DNA of 64,000 bases from Oscillibacter hominis. Its GTDB lineage: Bacteria; Bacillota; Clostridia; Oscillospirales; Oscillospiraceae. The stretch covers positions 2,542,001 to 2,606,000 of the forward strand of contig NZ_CP060490.1 of the NCBI RefSeq assembly GCF_014334055.1, in the 5' to 3' direction. How positions within the stretch are numbered: the first letter of the stretch is position 1; each line of letters begins with the position of its first letter. Shown here piece after piece: positions 1 to 9,588 of the stretch. The notes under the pieces are model-generated. The model was not told the DNA's origin, ran no database searches, and worked only from the letters and a program-made list of their open reading frames with translations. Both the position numbers and the translations under genes were made by a program.

Positions 1-2249
1 TGATCGACAGCGCCTGCCTGGAGGATAAGAGCAGCAACTTTTTGTGCGGCGTGTACCTGGACTCACAGAACGCCGGCGTGGCCTTTTGTGACATCACCAC
101 CGGCAAAACCCACCTTACCTCCTGCTCCGGCCGGGAGCGGCTGGAGCATGTGATCAACGAGATCGGCCGCTTTTCCCCGGCGGAGGCCATTTTAAACGAT
201 GCCGCCGCGTCGGAGGGGCAGCTGACGGAGACGCTGCGGGAGCGGTTTCACTGCCGGGTGGAAAACGGCGGCGAGGGCCGCTTCGGCCTGAAGGCTGCGG
301 AGGAGCACATCGCCATGCAGTTCGGCCGGGAGGCGCTCTCCCGCCTGCCCGTTGGGAATCCCGCGGCCGCCATGGCCTTGGGGGGCCTTTTGAGCTATCT
401 CTATGAGACCCAGAAGACCACCCTCTCCCACATCAACGACCTGGACTACTATGAGCAGGGCCGGTTCATGGAGCTGGATTTGACCGCCCGGCGGAACCTG
501 GAGCTGACGGAGACGCTCCGGGGCAAGGAGAAGAAGGGGAGCCTCCTCTGGGTGCTGGACCGGACGAAAACCGCCATGGGCGGGCGGATGCTCCGCAGCT
601 TCTTAGAGCGGCCCCTTCTGAGCGTTACGGCCATCCAGCGCCGACTGAGCGCCGTCTCTGCCCTGGTGGAGGATACGGCGGCCCGGGAGGAGATCGTGGC
701 GGCCCTCACCGGCATGGGGGATTTGGAGCGGCTCATCGGGCGCATCGTCTACGGCACCGCCGGGGCCCGGGATATGGCCGCCCTGCGCGCCTCCGCCGAG
801 CGGCTGCCTGCCGTGCTGGAGCAGTTAGGCCGCTTCACCGACCGCCGCCTTGGCGAGCTGGCCGGGGAGCTGGACCCCCTCACGGACCTGGCGGAGGAGA
901 TCGCCGCCGTCATTGGGGACGAGCCGCCCTTTTCCGTCCGGGAGGGTGGCTTTATCCGCCCGGGCTACGACGCGGAGGTGGACCGGCTGCGGGACATCCT
1001 CTCCGGCGGCAAGGGCGTCATCGCCGGCATTGAATCCCAGGAGCGGGAGAAGACCGGCATCCGCACCTTGAAGGTGGGCTACAACAAAGTGTTCGGCTAC
1101 TACATCGAGGTATCCAGGTCCGCCGCTGACAAGGTGCCGGACCACTATATCCGCAAGCAGACCCTGGCCAACGGAGAGCGCTACATCACCCAGGAGCTCA
1201 AGGATTTGGAGCACACCATCCTGACGGCCTCCGACCGGGTGAAGGCGCTGGAATATGAGCTTTTTACCCGGCTGCGGGAGAAGGTCTCCGCCCAGGCTGT
1301 CCGCATCCAGCGGACGGCCGCTGCCGCGGCGGAGGCGGACGCATTGTGCTCGCTGGCGGAGGTGGCGGTGCGCAACCACTACTGCTGCCCCAGCGTGGAT
1401 GAATCCGGCGCCCTGGAGATTCACGAGGGCCGCCACCCAGTGGTGGAGCGGATGCTCAAGGACAGCCTCTTTGTGCCCAACGACACCTTCATGGGGGAGA
1501 AGGAGAACCGGGTGGCCATCATCACCGGCCCCAACATGGCGGGAAAGTCCACCTACATGCGCCAGGTGGCGCTGATCGTCCTCATGGCCCAGATGGGCTC
1601 CTTTGTACCGGCCGCCTCCGCCCGCATCGGCGTGGTGGACCGGATTTTCACCCGCATCGGCGCCAGCGACGACCTGGCCGCCGGGCAGTCCACCTTTATG
1701 GTGGAGATGACCGAGGTGTCGGAGATTCTCCACCAGGCCACCTCCAGGAGCCTTCTGATCCTGGATGAGATCGGCCGGGGCACCTCGACTTTTGACGGCA
1801 TGTCCATCGCCCGGGCGGTGCTGGAGTACTGCGCGGAGAAAAAGCGGGCCAAGACACTGTTCGCCACCCATTACCACGAGCTGACGGAGCTGGAGAACAG
1901 CCTCAGCGGCGCCGTGAACTACAACATCGCCGTGAAGACCAGGGGCGAGGACATCATCTTCCTGCGCAAGATCCTGCCCGGCGGCGCGGACCGCAGCTAC
2001 GGCATCGAGGTGGCCAGGCTGGCGGGCCTGCCCGCGAAGGTGGTGGAGCGGGCTAAAATGATTCTTAAGGAACTGGAGGAGGCCAACGGCGTGCAGTACG
2101 TGGCGCCCCGGACCGAGGAGCCCCAGGTATCCCTCTCGGCCGTGGGGGAGGCGGAGGTGCTGGACGCCCTGCGCCGCTGCCAGGTGGAGACGCTGACGCC
2201 CCTGGAGGCCATGAACCTCCTCTACCAGCTCAAGCAGAAGCTGTCGTAG
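1..2249 (+). CDS. mutS: DNA mismatch repair protein MutS (5' end outside window)
   Basis: Mismatch-recognition ATPase of methyl-independent mismatch repair, working with MutL. The reading frame is open from base 3 with no start, so the N-terminal mismatch-binding domain is mostly missing; about 748 residues are present against roughly 860 to 870 for the family. The Walker A motif GPNMAGKST is at nt 1527-1550, followed by the Walker B region DEIGRGTSTFDG and the TLFATHYHEL switch segment, then the C-terminal helical tail. It heads a + strand run that reaches mutL after two small membrane-protein genes, so repair genes are co-oriented but not adjacent. Identity is certain; only the start is unknown. 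Confidence 0.98.
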   Translation, partial: IDSACLEDKSSNFLCGVYLDSQNAGVAFCDITTGKTHLTSCSGRERLEHVINEIGRFSPAEAILNDAAASEGQLTETLRERFHCRVENGGEGRFGLKAAEEHIAMQFGREALSRLPVGNPAAAMALGGLLSYLYETQKTTLSHINDLDYYEQGRFMELDLTARRNLELTETLRGKEKKGSLLWVLDRTKTAMGGRMLRSFLERPLLSVTAIQRRLSAVSALVEDTAAREEIVAALTGMGDLERLIGRIVYGTAGARDMAALRASAERLPAVLEQLGRFTDRRLGELAGELDPLTDLAEEIAAVIGDEPPFSVREGGFIRPGYDAEVDRLRDILSGGKGVIAGIESQEREKTGIRTLKVGYNKVFGYYIEVSRSAADKVPDHYIRKQTLANGERYITQELKDLEHTILTASDRVKALEYELFTRLREKVSAQAVRIQRTAAAAAEADALCSLAEVAVRNHYCCPSVDESGALEIHEGRHPVVERMLKDSLFVPNDTFMGEKENRVAIITGPNMAGKSTYMRQVALIVLMAQMGSFVPAASARIGVVDRIFTRIGASDDLAAGQSTFMVEMTEVSEILHQATSRSLLILDEIGRGTSTFDGMSIARAVLEYCAEKKRAKTLFATHYHELTELENSLSGAVNYNIAVKTRGEDIIFLRKILPGGADRSYGIEVARLAGLPAKVVERAKMILKELEEANGVQYVAPRTEEPQVSLSAVGEAEVLDALRRCQVETLTPLEAMNLLYQLKQKLS

Positions 2250-2284
2250 GCGGCGGAACAAACTCAACAAGAGGAGGAACATCC

Positions 2285-2995
2285 ATGGCAAGACGGGCCG
2301 CTGCCGCCGGCTTAAGCGACGGGGAAAAGATCGCCGGCACCGTGTTTTTTGTGCTCTATGTGGCGGTGCTGCCCTTTGCCACCCGCCCGGCCCTGGACCT
2401 GCTGGGCCGGCTGCTTGGGGTGGAGATCGGGGAGTCCCTGGGCAACACCATTTATTATTATGTCGTATTTGCGGTGACGCTGATTTTGTTTCACCGCTTC
2501 ATTGGACGCACGTCCACTCTGTTCGTCAACAATCTCAACAACAGCCTCAAAACGCTGGCCATGGGCTTTGTGGCCTTCTACGGCCTCAACGAGCTGGTGT
2601 ACCGCCTGGCCAAAATGGCCACCGGCGCCCACACCAACCTCAACGACATGACCATCTCCGCTCAGATCAGCGCCGCGCCCCGCACCACCATCCTCATTGT
2701 GGTGGCCCTCGCGCCCTTTGTGGAGGAGGTGCTGTTCCGGGGGCTGGTCTTCGGCGGCATACGGCCCCGCAGCCGCTTCGCGGCCTACGCCGCGTCCTGC
2801 CTGCTCTTTGCCCTGCTCCATGTGTGGCAATACGCCGTGGGCAGCCACGATCTCTCCTATCTGGTGCTGACGGTGGAGTACCTGGTGCCCGGCGTGGTCT
2901 TCTGCTGGGCCTACGAGCACTCCGGGACGCTGTGGACGTCCATTCTGCTCCACGCCGGGGTCAACGCCCTGTCGGTGACCATGCTGCTTTCATGA
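2285..2995 (+). CDS. CPBP family intramembrane metalloprotease
   Basis: A 236-residue polytopic membrane protein of the CAAX-protease and bacteriocin-processing (CPBP/Abi) family. The hallmark motifs are visible: EEVLFRG near residue 150, FALLHVWQ near 178 and HAGVN near 225, which supply the Glu and His residues of the intramembrane active site. About six to eight hydrophobic segments are readable. A good GAGGAGG site precedes the ATG. It lies 35 bases after mutS in the same direction. Family members process prenylated or signal peptides or protect against bacteriocins; the substrate here cannot be told. Confidence 0.9.
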   Translation: MARRAAAAGLSDGEKIAGTVFFVLYVAVLPFATRPALDLLGRLLGVEIGESLGNTIYYYVVFAVTLILFHRFIGRTSTLFVNNLNNSLKTLAMGFVAFYGLNELVYRLAKMATGAHTNLNDMTISAQISAAPRTTILIVVALAPFVEEVLFRGLVFGGIRPRSRFAAYAASCLLFALLHVWQYAVGSHDLSYLVLTVEYLVPGVVFCWAYEHSGTLWTSILLHAGVNALSVTMLLS

Positions 2996-3008
2996 GGGGG
3001 GATACGGT

Positions 3009-3500
3009 ATGAAAAGCGGAACGCTGACCCTGGCCCCGGCCGGGGAATGGAAGCACACGGCGCTGACGGCTTTGCTGAGCGCGCTGCTCTGCGGCGGCGC
3101 GGTCTGTTGGGCCGTGCGGTCCCTGCCCATAGACGCCCTGCCGCTCAGCATCCTGTCGGCGCTGCTGGCCTATGTGCTGCTTAGGGTCTTTTACCCCGTC
3201 TTTGACCGCCTGCTCCCCGGCGGCAGGCGGGAGGAGTCGGTGGAGTGGACGGTGTCCGGCTCCACGCTGAAGCTGGCGGGAACATCCATCGGCCGCGATC
3301 AGATCCGCTCCGTCCACTGCTGGCCCAACCGCGACGCCCTGGGCAACGACAAACCGGGCTGGACCGTAAACATTGAGACCGACGGGAAAAACATCCTGCT
3401 GCGGTCTCTCAGCGAGGAGGGACGGGCGGAGCAGTCCGCCCAGTCGCTTAGGAATCTGGTGGAGGCACTGGGCTATGGCGGAGCCTGGAGCAGGCCATAG
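3009..3500 (+). CDS. Small membrane protein with a cytoplasmic PH-like domain, function unknown
   Basis: A 163-residue protein with two hydrophobic helices near residues 18-35 and 43-60, followed by a soluble C-terminal half with alternating beta-type segments that looks like the membrane-anchored PH-like proteins common in Clostridia. That resemblance is my reading, not a motif match. The start is 13 bases after the protease stop, so the two are probably co-translated. It ends 16 bases before mutL. I do not recognise a function. Confidence 0.7.
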   Translation: MKSGTLTLAPAGEWKHTALTALLSALLCGGAVCWAVRSLPIDALPLSILSALLAYVLLRVFYPVFDRLLPGGRREESVEWTVSGSTLKLAGTSIGRDQIRSVHCWPNRDALGNDKPGWTVNIETDGKNILLRSLSEEGRAEQSAQSLRNLVEALGYGGAWSRP

Positions 3501-3516
3501 GGAAAGGAACCGGAAC

Positions 3517-5529
3517 ATGGCAAGAATTCAACAACTGAGCTCCCATGTGGCGGACCTGATTGCCGCCGGCGAGGTGGTGGAGCGCCCTGCCAGCGTGGTG
3601 AAGGAGCTGGTGGAAAACGCGGTGGACGCGGGCGCGACCGCCGTGACGGTGGAGGTGCGCCGGGGCGGCATGGGCTTGATCCGTGTCACGGACAACGGCT
3701 GCGGCATCGCGCCGGAGGAGCTGCCCACCGCCTTTTTGCGCCACGCCACCAGCAAGCTGCGCCAGGAGAGCGACCTGGGGAAGATCGGCACGCTGGGGTT
3801 TCGCGGCGAGGCGCTGGCCGCCATCTCGGCCGTGTCCCGGCTGGATATCTGCACCTGCCCCGCCGGGGCGCTGACCGGCGCCCGGCTCCATCTGGAGGGG
3901 GGCGTGCCCGGCCGGGTGGAGGAGACCGGGGCTCCTCAGGGCACCACGGTTTCAGTACAGGACCTTTTTTACAACACACCGGCCCGGCTCAAGTTCATGA
4001 AGAAGGACATGGCTGAGACGGCGGCGGTGATGGGGCTGATGCAGCACCTGGCGCTGTCCCACCCGGAGGTTTCCTGCCAGTTCATCAAGGACGGCGTGGA
4101 GGCCCTTCACACCCCGGGGGACGGGAAGCTGTCCTCCGCCGTGTACGCCGCACTGGGCCGGGACTTTGCCCACAGCCTGGTGGAGGTCTCCGGCCGGGGC
4201 GGCGAGGTGGCGGTGCATGGCTTTGTCACCAAGCCCCTGGCGGGCCGAGGGTCCCGCAGCATGCAGACCTTTTTTGTCAACGGCCGCTTCATCAAGTCGC
4301 CTCTTTTGACGGCGGCGCTGGAGGAGGGCTACCGCAACCAGATTATGAAGGGCCGCTTTCCCGGCTGCGTGCTCCATGTGGAGCTGCCGGTGACGGCGGT
4401 GGACGTGAACGTCCATCCGGCCAAAACCCAGGTGAAGTTCGCCCGGGAGAAGGAAGTCTTTGACGCCGTGTTCCACACGGTGCTGGACGCGCTGGACCAG
4501 GATGGGAAACCAGCGGCCCCCGCTCACCGGGAGGACTTCTTCAAGGCCATGGACGCCCAAACCTATCGGGAGAGTGTTGGCGGACGGGCGGATGGGGTTC
4601 CCGTGCCCTCTGCGGCCCCAAGGCCCTCTGCTCCGGCGCCCTCCGGCACGCGGCCCATCGTTCCTGCCGCGCCCGTACGCCCCGCCGCGCCGGCCGTGCG
4701 ACCGGCGTCAGGCCGTATTGTGCTGCCCGCTCAGCCTCCGGCCTGGGACACGGAGCTGAGCGGGAAGTGGGCGGTGCATGACACGGCGCCTCAGGCCCCG
4801 GCCTACCGGCGGGAATCTGAGTTCGCCCCGCCGGACGCGGAGCCTTTGCGTGGAGAGCGCGCGGCGGGCGGGGAGAAGCCGGCTTTGGCGGAGCAGACTG
4901 CCGGGCGCCCTCCGGAAGCGGAGCAGCAGTCCATGCCCCTGCCCGACGGGGGAGGCGGGGACGATGAGACGCCCTGGCGCATTGCCGGGGAGGTGCTCAA
5001 GACCTACATCATCTGCGAGGAGGCGGGCGGCAGCGTGTGGCTCATCGACAAGCACGCCGCCCATGAACGGGTGAATTTTGACCGCATGAAGGCCCGCCTG
5101 GAGCCTCCCATGCGCCAGCAGCTCCTCTCGCCCATTGCGCTGGGGCTTTCCCGGGAGGACGGGGCGCTGCTGCTTGAGAACCTGGAGCTATTAAGGGAAT
5201 TCGGCTTTGCCTGCGAGGATTTCGGCGGTGGGTCGGTCCTGGTGCGGGAGGTGCCCGCGGACATCGACGCGGCCGACGCGGAGGCCACGCTGGAGGAGTT
5301 TGCGGAAAATTTGCGCAGCGGCCGGGACGTGGATGAGCGCAGGGAGAAGCTGCTCCACACCATGGCCTGCAAGGCCGCCATCAAGGCGGGCATGGAGAGC
5401 TCTGAGCAGGAGCTGCGGGTGCTGGTGGACCGGGTCCAGTCGGGGGAGATCAAATACTGCCCCCACGGCCGCCCTGTGGCGGTGAAGCTAAGCCGCTACG
5501 AATTGGAGAAGATGTTCAAGCGGGCATAG
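3517..5529 (+). CDS. mutL: DNA mismatch repair endonuclease MutL
   Basis: GHKL ATPase and nicking endonuclease of mismatch repair, 670 residues. N-terminal ATPase motifs are ELVENAVDAGA (about 29-39), DNGCGI and GFRGEAL (about 93-99). A Pro/Ala-rich linker spans roughly 375-490. The C-terminal domain has DKHAAHER near 510, a variant of the metal-binding DQHAxxE motif, ACKAAIKAG near 617 and CPHGRP near 648, as in endonuclease-competent MutL from bacteria without MutH. The ATG at 3517 is chosen because it begins with the conserved MARIQQLSSHVADLIAAGEV start and follows a GGAAAGGA site; the open frame extends upstream but overlaps the preceding gene. Confidence 0.98.
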   Translation: MARIQQLSSHVADLIAAGEVVERPASVVKELVENAVDAGATAVTVEVRRGGMGLIRVTDNGCGIAPEELPTAFLRHATSKLRQESDLGKIGTLGFRGEALAAISAVSRLDICTCPAGALTGARLHLEGGVPGRVEETGAPQGTTVSVQDLFYNTPARLKFMKKDMAETAAVMGLMQHLALSHPEVSCQFIKDGVEALHTPGDGKLSSAVYAALGRDFAHSLVEVSGRGGEVAVHGFVTKPLAGRGSRSMQTFFVNGRFIKSPLLTAALEEGYRNQIMKGRFPGCVLHVELPVTAVDVNVHPAKTQVKFAREKEVFDAVFHTVLDALDQDGKPAAPAHREDFFKAMDAQTYRESVGGRADGVPVPSAAPRPSAPAPSGTRPIVPAAPVRPAAPAVRPASGRIVLPAQPPAWDTELSGKWAVHDTAPQAPAYRRESEFAPPDAEPLRGERAAGGEKPALAEQTAGRPPEAEQQSMPLPDGGGGDDETPWRIAGEVLKTYIICEEAGGSVWLIDKHAAHERVNFDRMKARLEPPMRQQLLSPIALGLSREDGALLLENLELLREFGFACEDFGGGSVLVREVPADIDAADAEATLEEFAENLRSGRDVDERREKLLHTMACKAAIKAGMESSEQELRVLVDRVQSGEIKYCPHGRPVAVKLSRYELEKMFKRA

Positions 5530-5550
5530 TGCCCGCAAGGGAGGAGCCAT

Positions 5551-5742
5551 ATGGGAAAGGAAAAGCGATTTGTCCGGGTTTATAAGGAATCCTCCATTGG
5601 GGAGTCCAACGAGGTCTGGGTGGACCGGACCAGCGGCGTGAATTATTTTTACCACAGCTCGGGCTACGGCGGCGGGCTGACGCCGCTTCTGGGAGCGGAC
5701 GGCAGGCCGCTGGTCACACGGTTGATGGACACGGAGGACTGA
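5551..5742 (+). CDS. DUF6440 family small protein
   Basis: A 63-residue soluble protein whose core (WVDRTSGVNYFYHSSGYGGGL, then TPLLGADGRP) matches my memory of the DUF6440 family, small proteins found across Clostridia with no known role. It has a strong GGGAGGAG site and stops one base before miaA, so it is probably translated together with that gene. No membrane segment or catalytic motif is visible. Confidence 0.75.
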   Translation: MGKEKRFVRVYKESSIGESNEVWVDRTSGVNYFYHSSGYGGGLTPLLGADGRPLVTRLMDTED

Positions 5743-5743
5743 C

Positions 5744-6688
5744 ATGGCGGGAAAGCTGATCTGTGTGGTGGGCCCCACCGCCTCGGGGAAGACCCGCCTG
5801 GGCGTGGAGATCGCCATGCGCTGGGGCGGCGAGGTGGTCAGCGTGGACTCCATGCAGATCTACCGGGGCATGGCCATTGGCACTGCGGCACCCACGCCCG
5901 AGGAGATGCGGGGTGTCCCCCACCACATGGTGGGGGTGGCCGATCCGGCGGAGAGCTGGTCTGTGGCCCGCTTTGTCCAGGAGGCCACCCATTGCGTGGA
6001 GGACATCCTCCGCCGGGGAAAGCAGCCGGTCCTGGTGGGCGGCACGGGCCTCTACCTGGACGCTCTAATCCGGGGCGAACGCTTCGCCCCCGGCGGCTCC
6101 GGCGGGGCAATCCGCCATGAGCTTCAGGAGCGGCTGGAGCGCCAGGGCATCGAACCGCTGCTCCGGGAGCTGCGCCAAGTGGACCCCCAGGCCGCCGAGC
6201 GGCTGCATCCGGCGGATGAAAAGCGCATCCTGCGGGCGCTGGAGGTCTATCTGGAGACGGGAAAGACCATCACCGCCCACAACGAGGAGAGCAGGCTCCG
6301 GCCGCCCCGGTATGAGGCGGTGTATATCGGCCTTGCCTTCCGGGACCGGGAGGAGATGAAGCGCCTCATCGATGCCCGGGTGGAGCGCATGGTGGCCGAT
6401 GGGCTGGTGGATGAGGTGAAGGCTCTTTTGCAAAGCGGCCTCCCCCGGGACGCCACCGCGCTCCAGGCCATCGGCTACAAGGAGTTTGCCGGTGTGATCG
6501 AGGGGGAGAAGAGCGAGGAGGAGGCCATTGAAGAGGTCAAGCTCCGTTCCCGCCAGTATGCCAAGCGGCAGCTCACGTGGCTGCGCCGCAATCCGGAGAT
6601 TCACTGGATTTGGTGGGAAAAGGAGCGGGATTTTGCCGCGGCGCTCCGCCGTTCGACAGAAATCCTCACCGCCCAGGGCTTAGGATAA
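5744..6688 (+). CDS. miaA: tRNA dimethylallyltransferase MiaA
   Basis: Transfers a dimethylallyl group to N6 of adenine 37 in tRNAs that read codons starting with U. The 314-residue length is typical. The P-loop GPTASGKT is at residues 9-16, the [14 protein letters not shown] substrate segment follows, and the family-typical VGGTGLYL and QAIGYKE motifs are present. The ATG lies one base after the DUF6440 stop. It is followed by hfq, the usual miaA-hfq order. Confidence 0.97.
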   Translation: MAGKLICVVGPTASGKTRLGVEIAMRWGGEVVSVDSMQIYRGMAIGTAAPTPEEMRGVPHHMVGVADPAESWSVARFVQEATHCVEDILRRGKQPVLVGGTGLYLDALIRGERFAPGGSGGAIRHELQERLERQGIEPLLRELRQVDPQAAERLHPADEKRILRALEVYLETGKTITAHNEESRLRPPRYEAVYIGLAFRDREEMKRLIDARVERMVADGLVDEVKALLQSGLPRDATALQAIGYKEFAGVIEGEKSEEEAIEEVKLRSRQYAKRQLTWLRRNPEIHWIWWEKERDFAAALRRSTEILTAQGLG

Positions 6689-6759
6689 GCTCAGGCGGGC
6701 GCAGGACGTCCGTACTTCAAAGAAGCGGCCATGCCGCAAGAGAGAAAAGGGGACGTTTT

Positions 6760-6987
6760 ATGCAAAAGCAAGCCAACTACCAGGAACTGTTTCTTTCCCA
6801 GGTGAGACGGGGCCGGATCCCGGTGACGGTATTTCTGGTGAATGGGTTCCAGCTGCGGGGCGTGATTTCCGGCTTTGACAGCTTTGTGGTGATGCTGGAC
6901 AGCGACGGCAAGCAGCAGATGATCTATAAGCACGCCATCTCCACGGTGGTGCCGGCCAGGTCGGTGGAGATGAAGGAAGAGGAATAA
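6760..6987 (+). CDS. hfq: RNA-binding protein Hfq
   Basis: Sm-like RNA chaperone that forms a hexamer. The 75-residue protein has the Sm1 region ([21 protein letters not shown]) and the Sm2 signature YKHAIST. The frame is open further upstream, into miaA, but the ATG at 6760 begins with [14 protein letters not shown], typical of Hfq, and has a GAGAAAAGG site. No long acidic C-terminal tail is present, as usual in Firmicutes. Confidence 0.97.
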   Translation: MQKQANYQELFLSQVRRGRIPVTVFLVNGFQLRGVISGFDSFVVMLDSDGKQQMIYKHAISTVVPARSVEMKEEE

Positions 6988-7036
6988 AAAAAGGCGGCCC
7001 TCGGCCGCGGGCGTCTACAGAAGAAAGGAAAGCTTC

Positions 7037-8245
7037 ATGAAGTCGGGTGTCACAAAAGGAATTTTGACCGTGCTGATGCTGGGCATCCTGGCCTACTTTG
7101 GGATCCAGATCGGCGGATACTTCTCCGATCCGCTGTCCACGGTCACGGCCTACGAGTATCAGGTGGAGGACGCGGTCACCGTCACCGGGTACGTGGTGCG
7201 CCAGGAGGAGGTGCTCTCCGACGCCGGCGCCGGGGTGCTGGACCTGCGCCGGAGCGAAGGGGAAAAAGTGGGCGCGGGCCAGACGCTGGCCGTGGTCTAC
7301 AAGGACCAGTCCACCCTGGACGCCCGGGATCAGATCGAGGCGCTTTCCGCCCGTCTGGAGCAGCTTCAGTACGCCCAGGACGCCTCCCTCTCCTCGGAAG
7401 TGTCGCTGCGGCTGGACAGCGACATCCTCTCCCGGATCACCAGCCTGCATACGACGCTCTCCGAGGACAAGCTGACCTCGGCGGACAGCGTCCTCTCCGA
7501 CCTGCGGTCCCTGATTTTAAAACGGGACTATACATATACCGACGCGGCGGACCTCTCCGGAGAGATCGCCGACGTGCAGAGCCAGATCCAGGCCCTGCGC
7601 TCTACGACCTCGGCGGCCACCACAGTGATCGCCGCCAAGAGCTCTGGCGTCTATTCGGCGGTGGTGGACGGCTATGAGACCGTCCTGGTGCCGGACACGC
7701 TGAAGACCATGACGGCGAAGGAGTTCCGCGCCATCGAGCGGGACGGATCCGTCTCCTCCCGGGTGGGGAAGCTGATCTACGGCGACACCTGGTATTTTGT
7801 GACGCTGCTGCGCCAGTCCGACGCCGAGAGCCTGGCCTCCAGCACCACGCTGCGCTTTGCAAAGGGCATCGACACGCCCTTCCGCGTGAAGGTGGAGTCC
7901 GTGAGCGAGCCGGAGGAGGGCCGATGCGTGGTGGTCTTTTCCACCAACAAGTTCCTCTCCGAGGTGACGCTGCTGCGCCAGCAGAGCGCGGACGTGGTCC
8001 GCTCCTCCCATGAGGGGCTGCGGGTGCCGCGCAGCGCCGTCCGTGTGGACGAATCGGGCCAAAGCGGCGTCTACTGCCGGGTGGGCGTCACCGCCCGGTT
8101 TAAGCCTGTGGAGGTGACCTACACCGGGGAGGACTTCTGCCTGATCCGGGGCACGTCCGATGAGGACAAGCGCCGGCTGCGCGCCGGCGACCAGGTGATC
8201 CTGTCGGCGGGTGAGCTGTACGACGGAAAGATTGTGGGAAATTGA
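7037..8245 (+). CDS. HlyD-like membrane-anchored protein of the ylmE-sepF locus
   Basis: A 402-residue protein with one N-terminal membrane helix (about 8-26), a lipoyl-like beta segment with VTVTGYVVRQEEVL and EGEKVGAGQTLAVVY, a coiled-coil stretch near 90-190 and a C-terminal beta-rich part. This is the layout of HlyD/RND adaptor proteins, and clostridial genomes often carry such a gene just before ylmE and sepF. No cognate ABC or RND pump is adjacent, so a role in division or envelope assembly is only suggested by context. A GC hairpin (about 6993-7007) sits between hfq and this gene. Confidence 0.75.
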   Translation: MKSGVTKGILTVLMLGILAYFGIQIGGYFSDPLSTVTAYEYQVEDAVTVTGYVVRQEEVLSDAGAGVLDLRRSEGEKVGAGQTLAVVYKDQSTLDARDQIEALSARLEQLQYAQDASLSSEVSLRLDSDILSRITSLHTTLSEDKLTSADSVLSDLRSLILKRDYTYTDAADLSGEIADVQSQIQALRSTTSAATTVIAAKSSGVYSAVVDGYETVLVPDTLKTMTAKEFRAIERDGSVSSRVGKLIYGDTWYFVTLLRQSDAESLASSTTLRFAKGIDTPFRVKVESVSEPEEGRCVVVFSTNKFLSEVTLLRQQSADVVRSSHEGLRVPRSAVRVDESGQSGVYCRVGVTARFKPVEVTYTGEDFCLIRGTSDEDKRRLRAGDQVILSAGELYDGKIVGN

Positions 8246-8286
8246 CGGAGGAAACAGAGAAGCGTTTGGGAAAGGAAGGCTTTCAT

Positions 8287-8985
8287 ATGACTATTGCGGA
8301 AAACATTGCACAAGTGCGCCGGAATATCGCCGACGCAGCCCGGGAGGCGGGCAGGGCGCCGGAGGAGATCACCCTGGTGGGCGCCAGCAAGATGAACGAC
8401 GCGGCCGCCTGCCGGGAGGCCATTGCCGCCGGCATCGACGTGCTGGGGGAGAACCGGGTCCAGGAGATGCTGCAAAAGTACGAACAGCACGCCTACGACG
8501 GCGCGCCGCTGCACTTTATCGGCCACCTGCAGCGCAACAAGGTCCGCCAGGTGGTGGGCAAGGTGGAGCTGATTCAGTCCGTGGGCAGCCTGGAGCTGCT
8601 GGAGGAGATTGAAAAATGCGCCGCCAAGCAGGGCCTGCGGCAGAAGGTGCTGCTGGAGGTCAACATCGGCGGGGAGGAGAGCAAGTCCGGGTTTGCGCCC
8701 TCGGAGATGATGGGCGCGGCGGAGCAGGCCCTGAAAAAAGAACACGTCGAGGTCTGCGGGGTCATGACCATCCCCCCGGTGGAAACGGCTCCCCATGCAA
8801 ATATGGTGTTTTTTCATCAAGTTCACACACTATATGTTGACATGAACGAGAAATTGTTTCATAATAAATTAAAATACCTGTCCATGGGCATGAGCGGCGA
8901 TTACGCCGATGCCATCCGTGCCGGTGCCACCATGGTCCGCGTGGGCACTGCGATCTTTGGCGCCCGGAATTATGGCGCCCAATAA
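8287..8985 (+). CDS. ylmE: YggS/YlmE family pyridoxal phosphate homeostasis protein
   Basis: PLP-binding protein of the alanine-racemase fold, used in vitamin B6 homeostasis rather than catalysis. 232 residues from the ATG at 8287, chosen because it has a GGAAAGGAAGG site and begins with the family-like MTIAENIAQVRRNI; an in-frame TTG at 8242 overlaps the previous stop but is less likely. The PLP lysine lies in LVGASKMNDA (about residue 36), and FIGHLQRNKVRQV, LLEVNIGGE and LSMGMSGDY are family motifs. It directly precedes sepF. Confidence 0.95.
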   Translation: MTIAENIAQVRRNIADAAREAGRAPEEITLVGASKMNDAAACREAIAAGIDVLGENRVQEMLQKYEQHAYDGAPLHFIGHLQRNKVRQVVGKVELIQSVGSLELLEEIEKCAAKQGLRQKVLLEVNIGGEESKSGFAPSEMMGAAEQALKKEHVEVCGVMTIPPVETAPHANMVFFHQVHTLYVDMNEKLFHNKLKYLSMGMSGDYADAIRAGATMVRVGTAIFGARNYGAQ

Positions 8986-9016
8986 ACGACTTACACAAGA
9001 AGAGGAGGCTGCGGCC

Positions 9017-9469
9017 ATGAGCATTCTGGACGAGCTGAAGAAGTGGACTCATCCCTATGAGGATGAGGACGAGGAATATGAGGACGACTTCCCTGACCTG
9101 AGCAAGAAGGAGTCCCCCTTTGAGGACCGGCGCTCGGAGCGCAAGGCCGTGGCCGAGGACCGGCGCAACAAGGTGGTAAACATCCACGCCACCACCCAGC
9201 TGAAGGTGGTGCTGGTGAAGCCGGAGCGCTTTGAAAACGCCTCTGAGATTGCCGACCACTTGAAGGACAAGCGCACCGTGGTCATCAACCTGGAGTCCAC
9301 CAACAAGGACATTGCCCGCCGCCTGATCGACTTTTTGTCCGGCGTGGCCTATGCCGGCGAGGGCAAGATCAAAAAGGTGGCTGCCAACACGTACATCATC
9401 ACCCCCTACCATGTGGACATTGAGGGCGACCTGATCGACGAGCTGGAGAACAACGGCCTGTACTTTTGA
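9017..9469 (+). CDS. sepF: Cell division protein SepF
   Basis: FtsZ-associated division protein that organises FtsZ filaments at the membrane. 150 residues: a short N-terminal amphipathic segment (MSILDELKKW), an acidic linker rich in Glu/Asp (about 15-40) and the conserved C-terminal domain with VVLVKPERFENASEIADHL and VVINLESTNKDIARRLIDFL. The start at 9017 has an AGAAGAGGAGG site; the frame is open upstream inside ylmE. Confidence 0.96.
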   Translation: MSILDELKKWTHPYEDEDEEYEDDFPDLSKKESPFEDRRSERKAVAEDRRNKVVNIHATTQLKVVLVKPERFENASEIADHLKDKRTVVINLESTNKDIARRLIDFLSGVAYAGEGKIKKVAANTYIITPYHVDIEGDLIDELENNGLYF

Positions 9470-9588
9470 GCGCCGGTCCTGAACGCCGAAGAGACGGCCG
9501 CCCTGCCGCGGCCTGGGAATGTGTGGCCTGAGCTGGTCAGGCTGATGAATAAAGACAGGGGCGACGCCCCTATGGGAGGGTTTTTCTG

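Noticed and set aside
825..2291. 488-residue open frame opposite mutS
   Set aside because: Antisense of a certain gene, His/Leu/Gly-rich with no recognisable motif.
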